A stretch of DNA of 64,000 nucleotides from Leptospira hartskeerlii (GCF_002811475.1 NZ_NPDL01000011.1:62001-126000), one strand, 5' to 3'; positions 10,094 through 19,284 are shown, counted from the stretch's first letter. Program-made: numbers and translations. The notes: generated by a model from the letters alone, not told the origin.

Positions 10094-12109
10094 GTGACTC
10101 ATCCTTGGTTATTACCCACCATTATCGCGGCTACGCCTTCCGCCTTTTTTCTATTTTTTATTTATCTATATTTATATAAAAAAGAAGGACAGAAGGCATT
10201 GCTTGCTTGGTCCATCTGTTGGGCATTCCATCTCTTTGGTTATTTAGGAAATATCATGCAAGTAGGAGGGGCGGACTCTTACAAATATTTTCCAGCCTTC
10301 TCCATCGATTTTATCAGAGCGCTTTTTCAATTCTTAGGGTGTTTTTATTTTTTAAATAAATCATTCTCCAGGCCGTTTCAGGTCTTGTTCGCACTAACCG
10401 GCATATGGGCATTATATTTGGATTTTGAAAAGACTCAAGATCCGTATTTAATCTGGCCAATTTATATTTTAATAGGTGGATCCCAAATTTATACCGGGAT
10501 CATTTTTCTAAAGACCAAAAACTTGATCCCTAGCTTAGGAAAGTCGATTGCGGGTTGGATCTTTATTCTTTGGGGAATCCATGTATTCAACTATCCATTT
10601 CTAAAATTTCATCCTGAATTCGGTTTTATCGGTTTTTTCCTAGCCGGCCTGTTTAGATTTTCCTCTGCGATCGTGATACTACTCGTATTCTTCGAAGAGA
10701 CAAAGGCGGCACTTTCCAAAACGGAAGGAAATTATAAAAAGATAGTAGATACAACCTTAGAAGGGGTCTGGCTTATAGATAAGGATTCCAAGACTATATT
10801 CGTAAATTCTAAAATGGCTGAGTTTTTGGGAATGAGCGAAAAAGAACTCATTGGCAAAAGTTTATTCGATTTTGTTACAGTAGATAGACTGGGCTCGGTA
10901 AATAAAAGACTAGAAGAAAGAAAACAAGGCCAAGCGGAAGTCCACGATTTCTTTTTCAAACGCCCGGATGGAGAATCTGTCTGGTTATTGATGTCCACAA
11001 ATCCAATCTTCGACTCCCAAGGGAATTACGAAGGTGCACTCGCTATGTGCACCGATATTACTTATTATAAAAAGACGGAAACCGCATTAAAGGAAAGTGA
11101 AAGACAGCTTTCCACTCTGATCCGAAATCTTCCCGGTATCGCATATCGTTGCGCGTATGATCCCGATTGGACCATGGAATTTATTAGCGAGGGTTGTTTC
11201 GAACTTACAGGTTATTCTCCTTCTGATTTCGTTTCCAATCGCACAATTTCTTTCGGGGAGATCATTCATCCTGAGGATGCGGAAAGAGTATTTAATGAAG
11301 TTACGGACGCGGTCAGCAAGAATATTCCGTATAGACTAGTCTACCGGATCTACCGTAGAAGTGGAGAAATGCGCTGGGTATTCGAACAAGGTTCCGGAGT
11401 CAAAGGTGATAACGGGGAATTGATCGCCCTGGAAGGTTTTGTGACCGATTTCACTCAAGTAAAACTTGCGGAAGAAATTATGGCAAATGCTCTCCAGGAA
11501 AAGGATCTTTTACTTAAAGAAGTGCATCATAGGGTCAAAAACTATCTGCAAGTATTATCCAGTTTGCTTTCTATCCAATTAGAGCAGATAGATGGAAGTA
11601 ATCCGACTCAAGTTCTCACAGAATCCCAAAACAGAATTTTATCGATGGCCTATGTGCATGAATCCTTATATGGAAAACATAGGATCAGCGATGAATTCTT
11701 TCCTGAGTTTGTGAGCAAACTTGTGGACAGCCTTCTCAAATCCTTTGGTCATAAAAAAGAAGAGATCCAGATTTTCTTGAATTGTGAATCTCTTCCGATC
11801 AAACAGAATTCTGCAATCCCGATCGGCTTGATATTAAACGAATTAGTCACCAACGTTCTAAAACATGCATTCTCTTTTAAAAAACATTCAGACGAAAAGA
11901 TCATCAAGATCTCCTTTTACAAAGAAGGAAATTGGATCCATTTGGACGTTTCGGATAACGGAAAGGGAAAAACTTCGAATTCGAAACCGATAGACTCTCT
12001 GGGTTTGGAACTTGTAGATCTTTTGACCAAACAATTAAAAGGTTCAGTGATAGATCTTTCTTCCGAACAAGGGACCGTTACAAGAATACGATTCCCTGCT
12101 TCTTATTAG
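10094..12109 (+). CDS. Membrane sensor histidine kinase with two PAS domains (HisKA_2/HWE type)
   Basis: A 671-residue kinase starting at GTG (10094) behind GAAGG. The first 200 residues form six to seven membrane segments. PAS domain 1 spans about 210-335 (GVWLIDKDSKTIFVNSKMAEFLGMS). PAS domain 2 with PAC spans about 340-465. The phospho-acceptor box KEVHHRVKNYLQ contains His478-His479, and the second is the usual HisKA_2 acceptor. The ATPase domain shows LNELVTNVLKHAF (N box), DVSDNGKG (G1) and LGLELVDLLTKQLKG (G2). No receiver domain and no adjacent response regulator are seen, so it is an orphan kinase. It follows the glycosyltransferase gene by 45 bases and may be cotranscribed. The membrane part resembles a ligand or envelope sensor, but the signal is unknown. 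Confidence 0.9.
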   Translation: MTHPWLLPTIIAATPSAFFLFFIYLYLYKKEGQKALLAWSICWAFHLFGYLGNIMQVGGADSYKYFPAFSIDFIRALFQFLGCFYFLNKSFSRPFQVLFALTGIWALYLDFEKTQDPYLIWPIYILIGGSQIYTGIIFLKTKNLIPSLGKSIAGWIFILWGIHVFNYPFLKFHPEFGFIGFFLAGLFRFSSAIVILLVFFEETKAALSKTEGNYKKIVDTTLEGVWLIDKDSKTIFVNSKMAEFLGMSEKELIGKSLFDFVTVDRLGSVNKRLEERKQGQAEVHDFFFKRPDGESVWLLMSTNPIFDSQGNYEGALAMCTDITYYKKTETALKESERQLSTLIRNLPGIAYRCAYDPDWTMEFISEGCFELTGYSPSDFVSNRTISFGEIIHPEDAERVFNEVTDAVSKNIPYRLVYRIYRRSGEMRWVFEQGSGVKGDNGELIALEGFVTDFTQVKLAEEIMANALQEKDLLLKEVHHRVKNYLQVLSSLLSIQLEQIDGSNPTQVLTESQNRILSMAYVHESLYGKHRISDEFFPEFVSKLVDSLLKSFGHKKEEIQIFLNCESLPIKQNSAIPIGLILNELVTNVLKHAFSFKKHSDEKIIKISFYKEGNWIHLDVSDNGKGKTSNSKPIDSLGLELVDLLTKQLKGSVIDLSSEQGTVTRIRFPASY

Positions 12110-12139
12110 AAGTTCGCTCGTAGAAGCTCCTACATCTCG
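12110..12139. repeat. Degenerate copy of the dispersed palindromic element
   Basis: This 30-base gap between two convergent stop codons reads AAGTTCGCTCGTAGAAGCTC at its start and then CTACATCTCG. It keeps the GTTCGC end and the GTAG..GCTCCTACATC core of the two larger elements at 16259 and 33939, but with substitutions. It begins at the base after the kinase stop. It may help terminate both convergent transcripts. Identity is a visual judgement. Confidence 0.4.
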
Positions 12140-12958
12140 TTAGAAGACCGTTGTCGGAGTTCCAACGTCTCCTACAATTTCAGGTTCTCGACTAGTCACT
12201 TCTCTAAATGTATCAAAATAATCTTCGTGATTGGTCCTCATAATCCTATCCCAAATATTAAAATACAAACCGTAGTTACAATTAAAGTATTTATGGTGCA
12301 TATTATGATGAGTAGTAGAATTATGAAGTCTTAATATTCTATTTTCTATAAATCCCTTAGGAAAAAGTTCGAAAGAAAGATGACCTAACACATTTAAAAA
12401 ATTGCTATAAAAGAAAAACACAACAAGTGCAGTTGTATGCACCGGCAGAAATAAGATCACCAATGGAACGATCCCAGCTTCGACTACCGCTTCATATGGA
12501 TGAAAAGAAAACGCTGCCCAAGGAGAAGGATTCGTGGATTTGTGATGCACCAAATGCATTCTTTTAAAAAGGAGAGGATGGTGCATCAACCTATGTGTCC
12601 AATAAAAGTATGTATCATGCAGGAATATTAATGCAACGATGCTGAATAGAAGATAAGGAACTCCGTAGTCCTCGACCTTATCGTAGATAAAAGTCCAACC
12701 TGCCTTTTTCATTAAGACCACCAGAATTCCGGAGGCCGCAAAGATCAAAAGAGTAATCGCCGAATATTTGAGTTCGTGCGTAATTTTATCTTTTTCAGGA
12801 AGTTTTTTCTGGATAATCTTATGCTTAAGCTTATCCCTGAAGATCACCCATATAAAAACATATGCGATACCAGCCATCAAAATATAGCGGAACCATAATA
12901 TCCCCAAAGTCAGAAAATAATAAGCTGTATAGCCCATTTGATCCACGATCTCGTTCAT
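12140..12958 (-). CDS. Sterol desaturase / fatty acid hydroxylase family membrane protein
   Basis: A 272-residue protein with several membrane helices and the histidine clusters of the di-iron fatty acid hydroxylase superfamily: HDTYFYWTHRLMHH, HLVHHKS and HNSTTHHNMHH. These ligate two irons used for oxygen-dependent hydroxylation or desaturation of lipids. The start ATG has GGAGAGAATGGG directly upstream. It is followed downstream by a convergent histidine kinase and preceded by a membrane AraC-type regulator. Substrate cannot be deduced; members act on sterols, carotenoids, sphingoid bases and alkylglycerols. The last residues (VGTPTTVF) are encoded over a sequence resembling the nearby palindrome core, so the C-terminal tail may have been shaped by that repeat (inference). 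Confidence 0.85.
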   Translation of the reverse strand: MNEIVDQMGYTAYYFLTLGILWFRYILMAGIAYVFIWVIFRDKLKHKIIQKKLPEKDKITHELKYSAITLLIFAASGILVVLMKKAGWTFIYDKVEDYGVPYLLFSIVALIFLHDTYFYWTHRLMHHPLLFKRMHLVHHKSTNPSPWAAFSFHPYEAVVEAGIVPLVILFLPVHTTALVVFFFYSNFLNVLGHLSFELFPKGFIENRILRLHNSTTHHNMHHKYFNCNYGLYFNIWDRIMRTNHEDYFDTFREVTSREPEIVGDVGTPTTVF

Positions 12959-13028
12959 CCCATTCTCTCCGTGTGCGCACAGTTTACACGATAGAACTGG
13001 GATTGGCCTATCCGATTTTTAAAAATCT

Positions 13029-14132
13029 CTAGCTGATTTCAAAATCGGCGGTATTTTTTAAGGATTCGTCCCTGCCACGGTTACGGCGGAATTCAGTAGG
13101 AGTGACTCCGGTAAGTTCTTTAAATGCCCGGTTGAAAGGTCCTAGAGATTGGTAGCCCAAATCCATAGCGACTCGAATGATTGGGATTTCATCTTTTCCT
13201 GAATCCAAAAGTATCTCACATGCTTCTTGGATCCTATAACGATTTAAGAAGTCCGGAAAATTCCGAAAACCCATTGCCTGGTTGATCAATCTTCTGAGTT
13301 TGTATTCTTGCACTTCTAAGTCTTCTGCAAGCTGTCCGATTGTCAGACCTTCTTTTCTATAAAGTTTGGTCTCTTCAAACGCAGAGACTAATTTTTTCTT
13401 CAATGCGGGGTCGGCATAGACAGCTTTTTCTTCTTTACCCTCGGTCTCCTCTGGTCTTGGGTCCACGAGACCTTCTTTCAACTCGAAGACCAAATACATG
13501 AATGCAAGGATCAGTCCCCAGGCAAATACAACATTTGCCAAATCTAAAATTTCAGATAGGATCTTACCCCTTAGGATCAAGTGAGAAAACATATTAAAAG
13601 TGATTACGCTTCCGGTCATCAGAATATGAACTTCGCGTAACCTTCTTCTTGTTTCTATCAAATCATCCTTTCGTCCAGAATAGATCCGAATGATCGCGGC
13701 AACAACAAAGCCCAAAGATAGAAGAGTAGGAATAATGATGTGAGCAAGAACAGTTTCTGAAACGATAGGCCCTCTCATATTGATCAGATCTAATACCGGA
13801 TAGACCGACCAAGCGGAAACACCAACCTTACAAAAGAGCAAAAGCCAATGCCAATATTTGATCTCAAAATGATCTTCGAAGATGGCAAGACTGATCATCC
13901 AAAAGAAAAAAGGTAAACTGATAAGACCTGCAAACAAGAATACTCTAACGGGGTAAGGAATTTTGAGATCGGGATCTAAGGATAGAATGATATAACAAAC
14001 AATCCCGAAAGAAAAACCTCCGGCGATACGTATCCTAAGATCGTAAAAGTATCTCCATCCGAGAAGTCCGATGATAAAGATTAAATTCGAAAGACAGAAT
14101 AAATGTAATATGTCCGTGATCTGTGAGATCAA
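13029..14132 (-). CDS. AraC-family regulator with N-terminal membrane domain
   Basis: The protein has about seven hydrophobic segments in its first 220 residues and an AraC/XylS DNA-binding domain at the C-terminus. The domain shows GLTIGQLAEDLEVQEYKLRR (helix-turn-helix 1) and RVAMDLGYQSLGPFNRAF plus TGVTPTEFRR (helix-turn-helix 2). I prefer the TTG at 14132 as start: it forms a TTGA overlap with the stop of the upstream gene and has GGAAG seven bases ahead. An alternative TTG at 14165 would add 11 residues but has poor spacing. Membrane-embedded AraC regulators are a recurrent type in Leptospira; they presumably sense a membrane or envelope signal. Target genes are unknown; the sterol-desaturase-like gene lies 70 bases downstream. 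Confidence 0.85.
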   Translation of the reverse strand: MISQITDILHLFCLSNLIFIIGLLGWRYFYDLRIRIAGGFSFGIVCYIILSLDPDLKIPYPVRVFLFAGLISLPFFFWMISLAIFEDHFEIKYWHWLLLFCKVGVSAWSVYPVLDLINMRGPIVSETVLAHIIIPTLLSLGFVVAAIIRIYSGRKDDLIETRRRLREVHILMTGSVITFNMFSHLILRGKILSEILDLANVVFAWGLILAFMYLVFELKEGLVDPRPEETEGKEEKAVYADPALKKKLVSAFEETKLYRKEGLTIGQLAEDLEVQEYKLRRLINQAMGFRNFPDFLNRYRIQEACEILLDSGKDEIPIIRVAMDLGYQSLGPFNRAFKELTGVTPTEFRRNRGRDESLKNTADFEIS

Positions 14133-14893
14133 ATGAGTTCTTCCAGTTTTTCCAATTCTCCCCAAAAGTCCTTTGTTTGTAAACCAGGAAGAAATTTCCG
14201 GATCAAGCTGCTGTCTATAAAACTGTCTTCTCTATCCATCTTTTCTTCGGGAATGGCCTGGATCTTACCATGATCCTCTAAGAATCGGAAGATCTCCAAC
14301 CAAGTATGCCATTGCCCATCGGATAAAATTAGCTCGGAAGGCAGATCATTTCCGGGATAAGAAAGAAGCAAACGTACCGCTTCAGAGATATCATCCCCGT
14401 GGATAAGATTCAATTGCCGTTTAGTCTTTTTAACGGAGCCTTTCCTTGCCCAGTTTGCAGGATTTCTGCCCGGTCCATAAATCCCGGAAAGCCGAAGGAT
14501 CTTGCCACCCTTCTCCAAAAATTGGTTTTCTGTTTCGTAACGATCATGCTCCGGATCTAAAGGAGTCTTTTCAGTAATATCGGAAGTAATCCTTTGATAG
14601 ATGCTAGTAGATCCAAACATCCAAACAGTTTTAGAGATGGAGAATATAGTATCAAAAACTTGTTCCCTATTCTCTAATTTTTGAGCGGGGAATGTGATAA
14701 GGCTTGCGTCAAACTTTGCGCCCAGGTTCTCTTTGCGGAAATTTTCCAATGCAGCCCGATCGGATAGATCCAGAAGAATGGAATCTTCCGCTTGAGTTTC
14801 TCTGGAAATCCCTAAAACAGTATTCTCTTTTTTTAATGTATTTAGAATACTTAGACCGGTATATCCCAGCCCGAAGACCGCAAACTTTGACAT
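14129..14893 (-). CDS. NAD(P)-binding epimerase/dehydratase-like protein (YeeZ-like)
   Basis: A 254-residue Rossmann protein. The dinucleotide-binding loop is FAVFGLGYTGLSIL, close to the GxGYxG pattern of YeeZ-type extended SDR proteins. ITFPAQ and MFGSTSIYQ, plus the later LRLSGIYGPGRNP, match the active-site and nucleotide-sugar epimerase-like segments. A canonical YxxxK pair is not clear, so catalysis is uncertain. Its ATG overlaps the purB stop by one base and its stop overlaps the next start, placing it in a purB-yeeZ-araC unit. Substrate unknown. Confidence 0.75.
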   Translation of the reverse strand: MSKFAVFGLGYTGLSILNTLKKENTVLGISRETQAEDSILLDLSDRAALENFRKENLGAKFDASLITFPAQKLENREQVFDTIFSISKTVWMFGSTSIYQRITSDITEKTPLDPEHDRYETENQFLEKGGKILRLSGIYGPGRNPANWARKGSVKKTKRQLNLIHGDDISEAVRLLLSYPGNDLPSELILSDGQWHTWLEIFRFLEDHGKIQAIPEEKMDREDSFIDSSLIRKFLPGLQTKDFWGELEKLEELI

Positions 14894-16194
14894 TACTCAA
14901 GACCGAGTCTTTTATAGATCAATCCTACTTTATCTAAATAAGGAGAAATTTGGAAGATAGAATCTAGATCTCCAGGTTTCAGGACCTTTTGCACTTTAGG
15001 ATCTTCCGCTAATCTTGTCTTCAGATTTTGGGAGATATCCGCCCAAACAGCCATCGCATGTCCTTGCACGATCGCATAAGCATCCTCTCTAGTAATCCCA
15101 CCTTTTTCAATCAAGTGAAGAAGAACCTTTTGAGAGAAGATCAAACCTCTTGTGGTTCCTAATGTTCTTTCGATCGCATCAGGATACACGTGCAGATTTT
15201 TCACTACGAATAACATTTTGTCTAAGATATATTCCAGAGCAATCGTGGAGTCCGGAACAACTATCCTTTCTGCGGAAGAATGTGAAATATCTCTCTCATG
15301 CCATAATGCTACGTTTTGCAAAGCAGTAGAAACATTAGAACGGATCACTCTAGAAATACCGGAGATCCTTTCGCAGATCACAGGATTTCTTTTATGAGGC
15401 ATTGCAGAAGATCCCTTTTGTCCCGGTGAAAAAGGCTCCTCAACTTCTCTACCTTCCGTTTTTTGAAGAAGACGGACTTCAGTTGCAAAACGATCCAAAC
15501 TTGCAGCAGTTACACCTAACGCGGACATATAAGCAGCATGTCTATCTCTGGAAACTACTTGAGTCGCGATCGGATCGGGTTTTAATCCTAACTTCTCGCA
15601 AACATATTCTTCAATGTCAGGTTCTATATTAGAATAAGTTCCGACTGCACCGGATAATTTCCCTACTGCAACTTCTTCTTTTGCCAGGGCCATACGTGCC
15701 CTGTTTCTTTTCATTTCTTCGTAGAATAATGCGAACTTCAGACCTAAGGTCATCGGTTCCGCATGAATTCCATGTGATCTACCGATACAAGGAAGGTCTC
15801 GGTATTGGATTGCCTTCTCCTTAATCGCTTCGATGAGCTGATCCGTTTTTTTCAGGATCAGATCCATTGCCTGGACCATCTGCACACAAAGTGCGGTATC
15901 GCCAATATCGGAAGAAGTGAGGCCATAATGCACATGGCGACCTGCAGGTCCGATATACGAATTCATATTAGTCAAAAATGCGATAACGTCATGGTGGACC
16001 TTGGATTCTATTTCCAGAATTTCATCCACATTGAATCTAGCTTTAGAACGGATCTCTTCGAAGTCTTCTTTAGGGACTTCTCCTTTTTTCATCCGGGCTT
16101 CGGTTGCTAATATTTCGATCTCTTTCCAAATATCGAACTTGTTCTCCAATTCCCAAATTTTAGAAATTTCCGGATTCGAATACCGATCAATCAT
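14893..16194 (-). CDS. purB: Adenylosuccinate lyase
   Basis: A 433-residue fumarase/aspartase superfamily lyase that acts twice in purine synthesis, splitting SAICAR and adenylosuccinate with release of fumarate. The family signature GSSAMPHKRNPV is present, as is the N-terminal MIDRYSNPEISKIW typical of bacterial PurB. The SSDIGDTA and GRSHGIHAEPMTLG motifs supply active-site Ser, Asp and His residues. Full length for the short bacterial type. It is followed by a one-base overlap with the Rossmann protein gene. Upstream is a 169-base gap holding a dispersed inverted repeat. Confidence 0.97.
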   Translation of the reverse strand: MIDRYSNPEISKIWELENKFDIWKEIEILATEARMKKGEVPKEDFEEIRSKARFNVDEILEIESKVHHDVIAFLTNMNSYIGPAGRHVHYGLTSSDIGDTALCVQMVQAMDLILKKTDQLIEAIKEKAIQYRDLPCIGRSHGIHAEPMTLGLKFALFYEEMKRNRARMALAKEEVAVGKLSGAVGTYSNIEPDIEEYVCEKLGLKPDPIATQVVSRDRHAAYMSALGVTAASLDRFATEVRLLQKTEGREVEEPFSPGQKGSSAMPHKRNPVICERISGISRVIRSNVSTALQNVALWHERDISHSSAERIVVPDSTIALEYILDKMLFVVKNLHVYPDAIERTLGTTRGLIFSQKVLLHLIEKGGITREDAYAIVQGHAMAVWADISQNLKTRLAEDPKVQKVLKPGDLDSIFQISPYLDKVGLIYKRLGLE

Positions 16195-16258
16195 TCCAGT
16201 TTATACCCCTATTGATAAGATTTTTATCCGGGGTTGTCCCGTAAACGGCTTTTCATAA

Positions 16259-16361
16259 AGGTTTCGCACAGAGACCACGGAGAGCACTGAGGATTGGTTT
16301 TGTAGGAGCTCCTACATCGCCCATTTTATCTCTATGTTCTCTGTGAACTCCGTGCGAACCT
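16259..16361. repeat. Dispersed imperfect inverted repeat (103 bp) with palindromic core
   Basis: The left arm starts AGGTTTCGCACAGAGACCAC and the right arm ends CTGTGAACTCCGTGCGAACC followed by T. These arms are imperfect reverse complements. The centre is the perfect 16-base palindrome TGTAGGAGCTCCTACA at 16301-16316. The element ends 2 bases from the stop codon of the kinase-like gene. A second copy with the same order and similar arms lies at 33939-34025. It could be a REP- or MITE-like element or a transcript-end hairpin. Confidence 0.8.
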
Positions 16362-16363
16362 AC

Positions 16364-17431
16364 TTAACCTAACTCAAAAGAACTCACAAACTCTTTGATC
16401 AGATTGATATGATCCACTTCAGGCGAAGGATTTTCCTTGCTAGGCTCATAAAGATGTTCATCGAAAACATGGTAATCGAAAATTTTAAGTTCGAAGTCGG
16501 GAATAGTGATGATGATGTTTTCGGAATGGATATCGAAGATCAGTTTTTCTTCGGACGCAAGATAGCGGGTCACCTCTATCACTCTATGGAAATCCAAGGC
16601 GATTTTTTTGAGCTTGGCCTTATTGATGATCCCGAATCTATGAGTATCGAAGTTTAATTTCCATTTGGGGAAAAGTGCATCCTGGATCGGATTCTGTCTC
16701 ACCTTCTCATTCAATCGGATGAATTCTTTTAAATGTTTTCCAGGTAATAAATTTTGGTTATCGCAAGGAGTGAGGGTAACTACCGGAACACCGAAAGGGC
16801 TTCTCCTGTAACGTAAACCCATAAAAAAACGAGTGGGAAGTACAAGATCAGGGATCAGACTTTTCAATTTCCAATAATGAAGTCTTTCCAATCCTAAACG
16901 AGCGAACTTAAAACGTATCTCGTCTCTTTTGGATTCTCCCCAGGCGGACTTTTGCAAATGATGCATTAGTCCGATTTCTTCTGTTTTCAAATAACGTTCC
17001 AAGTTATTCTGAACTTCCTTATACAAAGAACCAAAAATAGGATCAGAAGGAAGTTTGGATTTTCCTATCTTGACAACCTGGTTCCAAGGAAGTGTATATA
17101 CGAATTTATAAGAACCTCTTCCTATATAATTCTCCGAAGCAAGAGGCATAAAATTATCCAAAAACTCTCTGCCATATCGATGCGTTATACGAAACACGTG
17201 AGAGACTGGAAAAAGTTTTTCGTAAAATTTTCTTAAAAACCCCGATTGCCTGAGACGGAAGTCGATAGGCAGATCCTCTTTTGGGATCTGAGAATCCGCT
17301 CTGTCCGGATCGAAAAATAATTCTTTATCTAGACCCTTTTCCAGGATCTCGATAAAGCTTGGGATCCCGGGAGAGTTCCAAAAATTCCGGATCGCATCTC
17401 CGAATTCGCTGAATCTTCCCTTCTTTGCCAT
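16364..17431 (-). CDS. Atypical protein-kinase-like protein
   Basis: A 355-residue protein I do not recognise as a named family, but it carries a kinase-like motif set. IGRGSYKFVY at 103-112 resembles a glycine-rich loop; VVKIG supplies Lys121 where the ATP-anchoring lysine is expected. FDIHSENIII has Asp300 and Asn305 in the spacing of the catalytic loop (D-x4-N), with the usual His-Arg before the Asp replaced by Ile-Phe. KIFDYHV gives Asp319 as the metal-binding Asp, with FDY in place of DFG. The first 100 residues are unrelated. It follows an oligopeptide-binding lipoprotein by 14 bases and is probably cotranscribed. Whether it phosphorylates a protein or a small molecule, or is a pseudokinase, cannot be read from the sequence. 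Confidence 0.65.
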   Translation of the reverse strand: MAKKGRFSEFGDAIRNFWNSPGIPSFIEILEKGLDKELFFDPDRADSQIPKEDLPIDFRLRQSGFLRKFYEKLFPVSHVFRITHRYGREFLDNFMPLASENYIGRGSYKFVYTLPWNQVVKIGKSKLPSDPIFGSLYKEVQNNLERYLKTEEIGLMHHLQKSAWGESKRDEIRFKFARLGLERLHYWKLKSLIPDLVLPTRFFMGLRYRRSPFGVPVVTLTPCDNQNLLPGKHLKEFIRLNEKVRQNPIQDALFPKWKLNFDTHRFGIINKAKLKKIALDFHRVIEVTRYLASEEKLIFDIHSENIIITIPDFELKIFDYHVFDEHLYEPSKENPSPEVDHINLIKEFVSSFELG

Positions 17432-17445
17432 TAGAATCCCATTAT

Positions 17446-19284
17446 TTATTTAGAATGGTAGTACAAGTCTCTTTTATAAGGAGGAAGAGCCGTCTTATTC
17501 TTCTTAGAATTTTCCAATGCCTTGTCTTTTTCTGCGTCTATCCACCATAAAGACTTGGCTGCACCTTCTCCAGAATATCTGGAAAGAGGATTTTCTGGTG
17601 TTCCGAATCTATTCCAATAAAGAACTCTCGTGGATTTAATCCCCCAAAGAAGAACGTAGGGAACCTCTTTAGTTAAGATCTTATCTATCTTCTTTAAGAT
17701 TTCTGTTCTTTTTTTAATATCGAATTCCGTTTTTTGCTGCTCGATAAGTTTGTCTACTTCCGGATTTTTGAAACCGTTATAATTGTTCTGTCCGTTTTCG
17801 TTCGCGTATTTAGAATCCCAATGATGTTCCGGATCCGGAAAGGAACTTCCTGCTCCCCAAGCGGCCCAGGTAACATCAAAATCATACTTGTCCATTCTTT
17901 CGGACCAGTTAGCAAGATCTGTGCTCTCTATAGTAACTTGGATGCCAAGTTCCTTTACTCTTTCCATGAATAGAGTAAAATATTTTTCAACACTTCTATC
18001 TCTTTCCAGGATATGGATCACAAATTGTTGTCCGTCTTTTTCCAAGAAACCTTTTGCATTGGGTTTCCATCCAGCTTCCGCAAAAAGTTTTTTAGCTGCT
18101 TCCGGATCATAATCTATCGCAGGATTTGGTAATTGTCCTTCTTCCCATACGGAACCGTAATAGGAATCTGTGAGTTGGTATTCTCCGAAAGCGAGTTTGT
18201 CTACCATGAGTTTTCTGTTCACCAAATGAGCGATCGCCTTTCTGATCCGAACATCGTCGAAGGGTTTTCTTCTCATATTGAATGCCCAACCCTGAAAACC
18301 CGATTTTTTATCATTATAGATCTTTTGTTTTACGATATAATTCTTATCAAAAGGCTCTCCGGTCGTATCTTGAACCCAAGTCGCGGCTTTATACACCGGA
18401 TATAGATCTATATCACCTTTTTTGAATGCTTGGAATGCTACTGCGTCGTCGTTGAATACCTTAAATATAAGAGTATCAAAATTGTCCGCTCCCTTATAAA
18501 AAGGATAAGCTCTCATCCAATAATCGTTCCTACGTTTCATTTTCACGTAGATCCCTTTTTTGGCCGACTGTAATTCGTAGGGTCCGGAAGTCACAGGAAA
18601 CTCGAAATTTTCCTTATTAAAATCTTTTCCGGCATAATAATGTTCCGGAATAATAAAGAAGTCGTAAGCTATAAATTCAAAGTTCTTCCAATGGATCTCT
18701 TTTTGAGTAAATTCCACTTCGTATTCATTGACTAACTTAGGAGTTTCGAAACGAGAAAGGTCAATCCGATGAAGCGCAGTATTATTCTTCTTATTCATGA
18801 TCGTTTCGTAAGTGAATAATACATCTTTAGCAGTGATAGGCTTACCATCGCTCCATCTGGCATTTTTATCCAGATTGAATGTAAAAGTTTTTTTATCGGA
18901 AGAGATCTTCCAAGAAGAAGCAAGTTTAGGAAGAGGCTCCATCGTAATTGGATGTCTTTCCAAAAGTGGTTCGAACATTTGACCGAAAATCTCGGCAGTG
19001 GTAGAGAAATTTTCCAAATACCAGTTCAAAGACTTAGGATACTGATGACTATAGATCCTAAAAATCCCTCCCCTTTTTGCGTTAGGAGAAACAGAAGGAT
19101 TCGGCTTTCTCAATGCTTCCGGGATACTATTCGGATCCCCTTCCCAAGGAAGATCTTCAGTCGCTACTGAGATCTGGACTTCTTCCTTCTCTTTACAGCC
19201 GTTTGAAGAGAAAGTGATTACGGATAATAAAAGTGTAAAATAGCAAATGTTTAGGAATTTGGAATTTTTTAGAGCAAGGTTCAA
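17446..19284 (-). CDS. ABC transporter substrate-binding lipoprotein, family 5 (oligopeptide-type)
   Basis: I place the start at the TTG at 19284, which has AAGAGG six bases upstream and begins a compact signal peptide; an upstream TTG at 19344 would add 20 unlikely residues. The lipidation Cys lies in FSSNGC. The mature protein is a family 5 solute-binding protein: AKRGGIFRIYS, LASSWKISSDKKTFTF and WSDGKPITAKDVLFTYE are typical of OppA/DppA-like proteins. It has about 612 residues. No permease or ATPase genes are nearby, so it is an orphan binding protein that must use transporters encoded elsewhere or serve as a sensor. The next gene, 14 bases on, is the kinase-like protein. Confidence 0.88.
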   Translation of the reverse strand: MNLALKNSKFLNICYFTLLLSVITFSSNGCKEKEEVQISVATEDLPWEGDPNSIPEALRKPNPSVSPNAKRGGIFRIYSHQYPKSLNWYLENFSTTAEIFGQMFEPLLERHPITMEPLPKLASSWKISSDKKTFTFNLDKNARWSDGKPITAKDVLFTYETIMNKKNNTALHRIDLSRFETPKLVNEYEVEFTQKEIHWKNFEFIAYDFFIIPEHYYAGKDFNKENFEFPVTSGPYELQSAKKGIYVKMKRRNDYWMRAYPFYKGADNFDTLIFKVFNDDAVAFQAFKKGDIDLYPVYKAATWVQDTTGEPFDKNYIVKQKIYNDKKSGFQGWAFNMRRKPFDDVRIRKAIAHLVNRKLMVDKLAFGEYQLTDSYYGSVWEEGQLPNPAIDYDPEAAKKLFAEAGWKPNAKGFLEKDGQQFVIHILERDRSVEKYFTLFMERVKELGIQVTIESTDLANWSERMDKYDFDVTWAAWGAGSSFPDPEHHWDSKYANENGQNNYNGFKNPEVDKLIEQQKTEFDIKKRTEILKKIDKILTKEVPYVLLWGIKSTRVLYWNRFGTPENPLSRYSGEGAAKSLWWIDAEKDKALENSKKNKTALPPYKRDLYYHSK

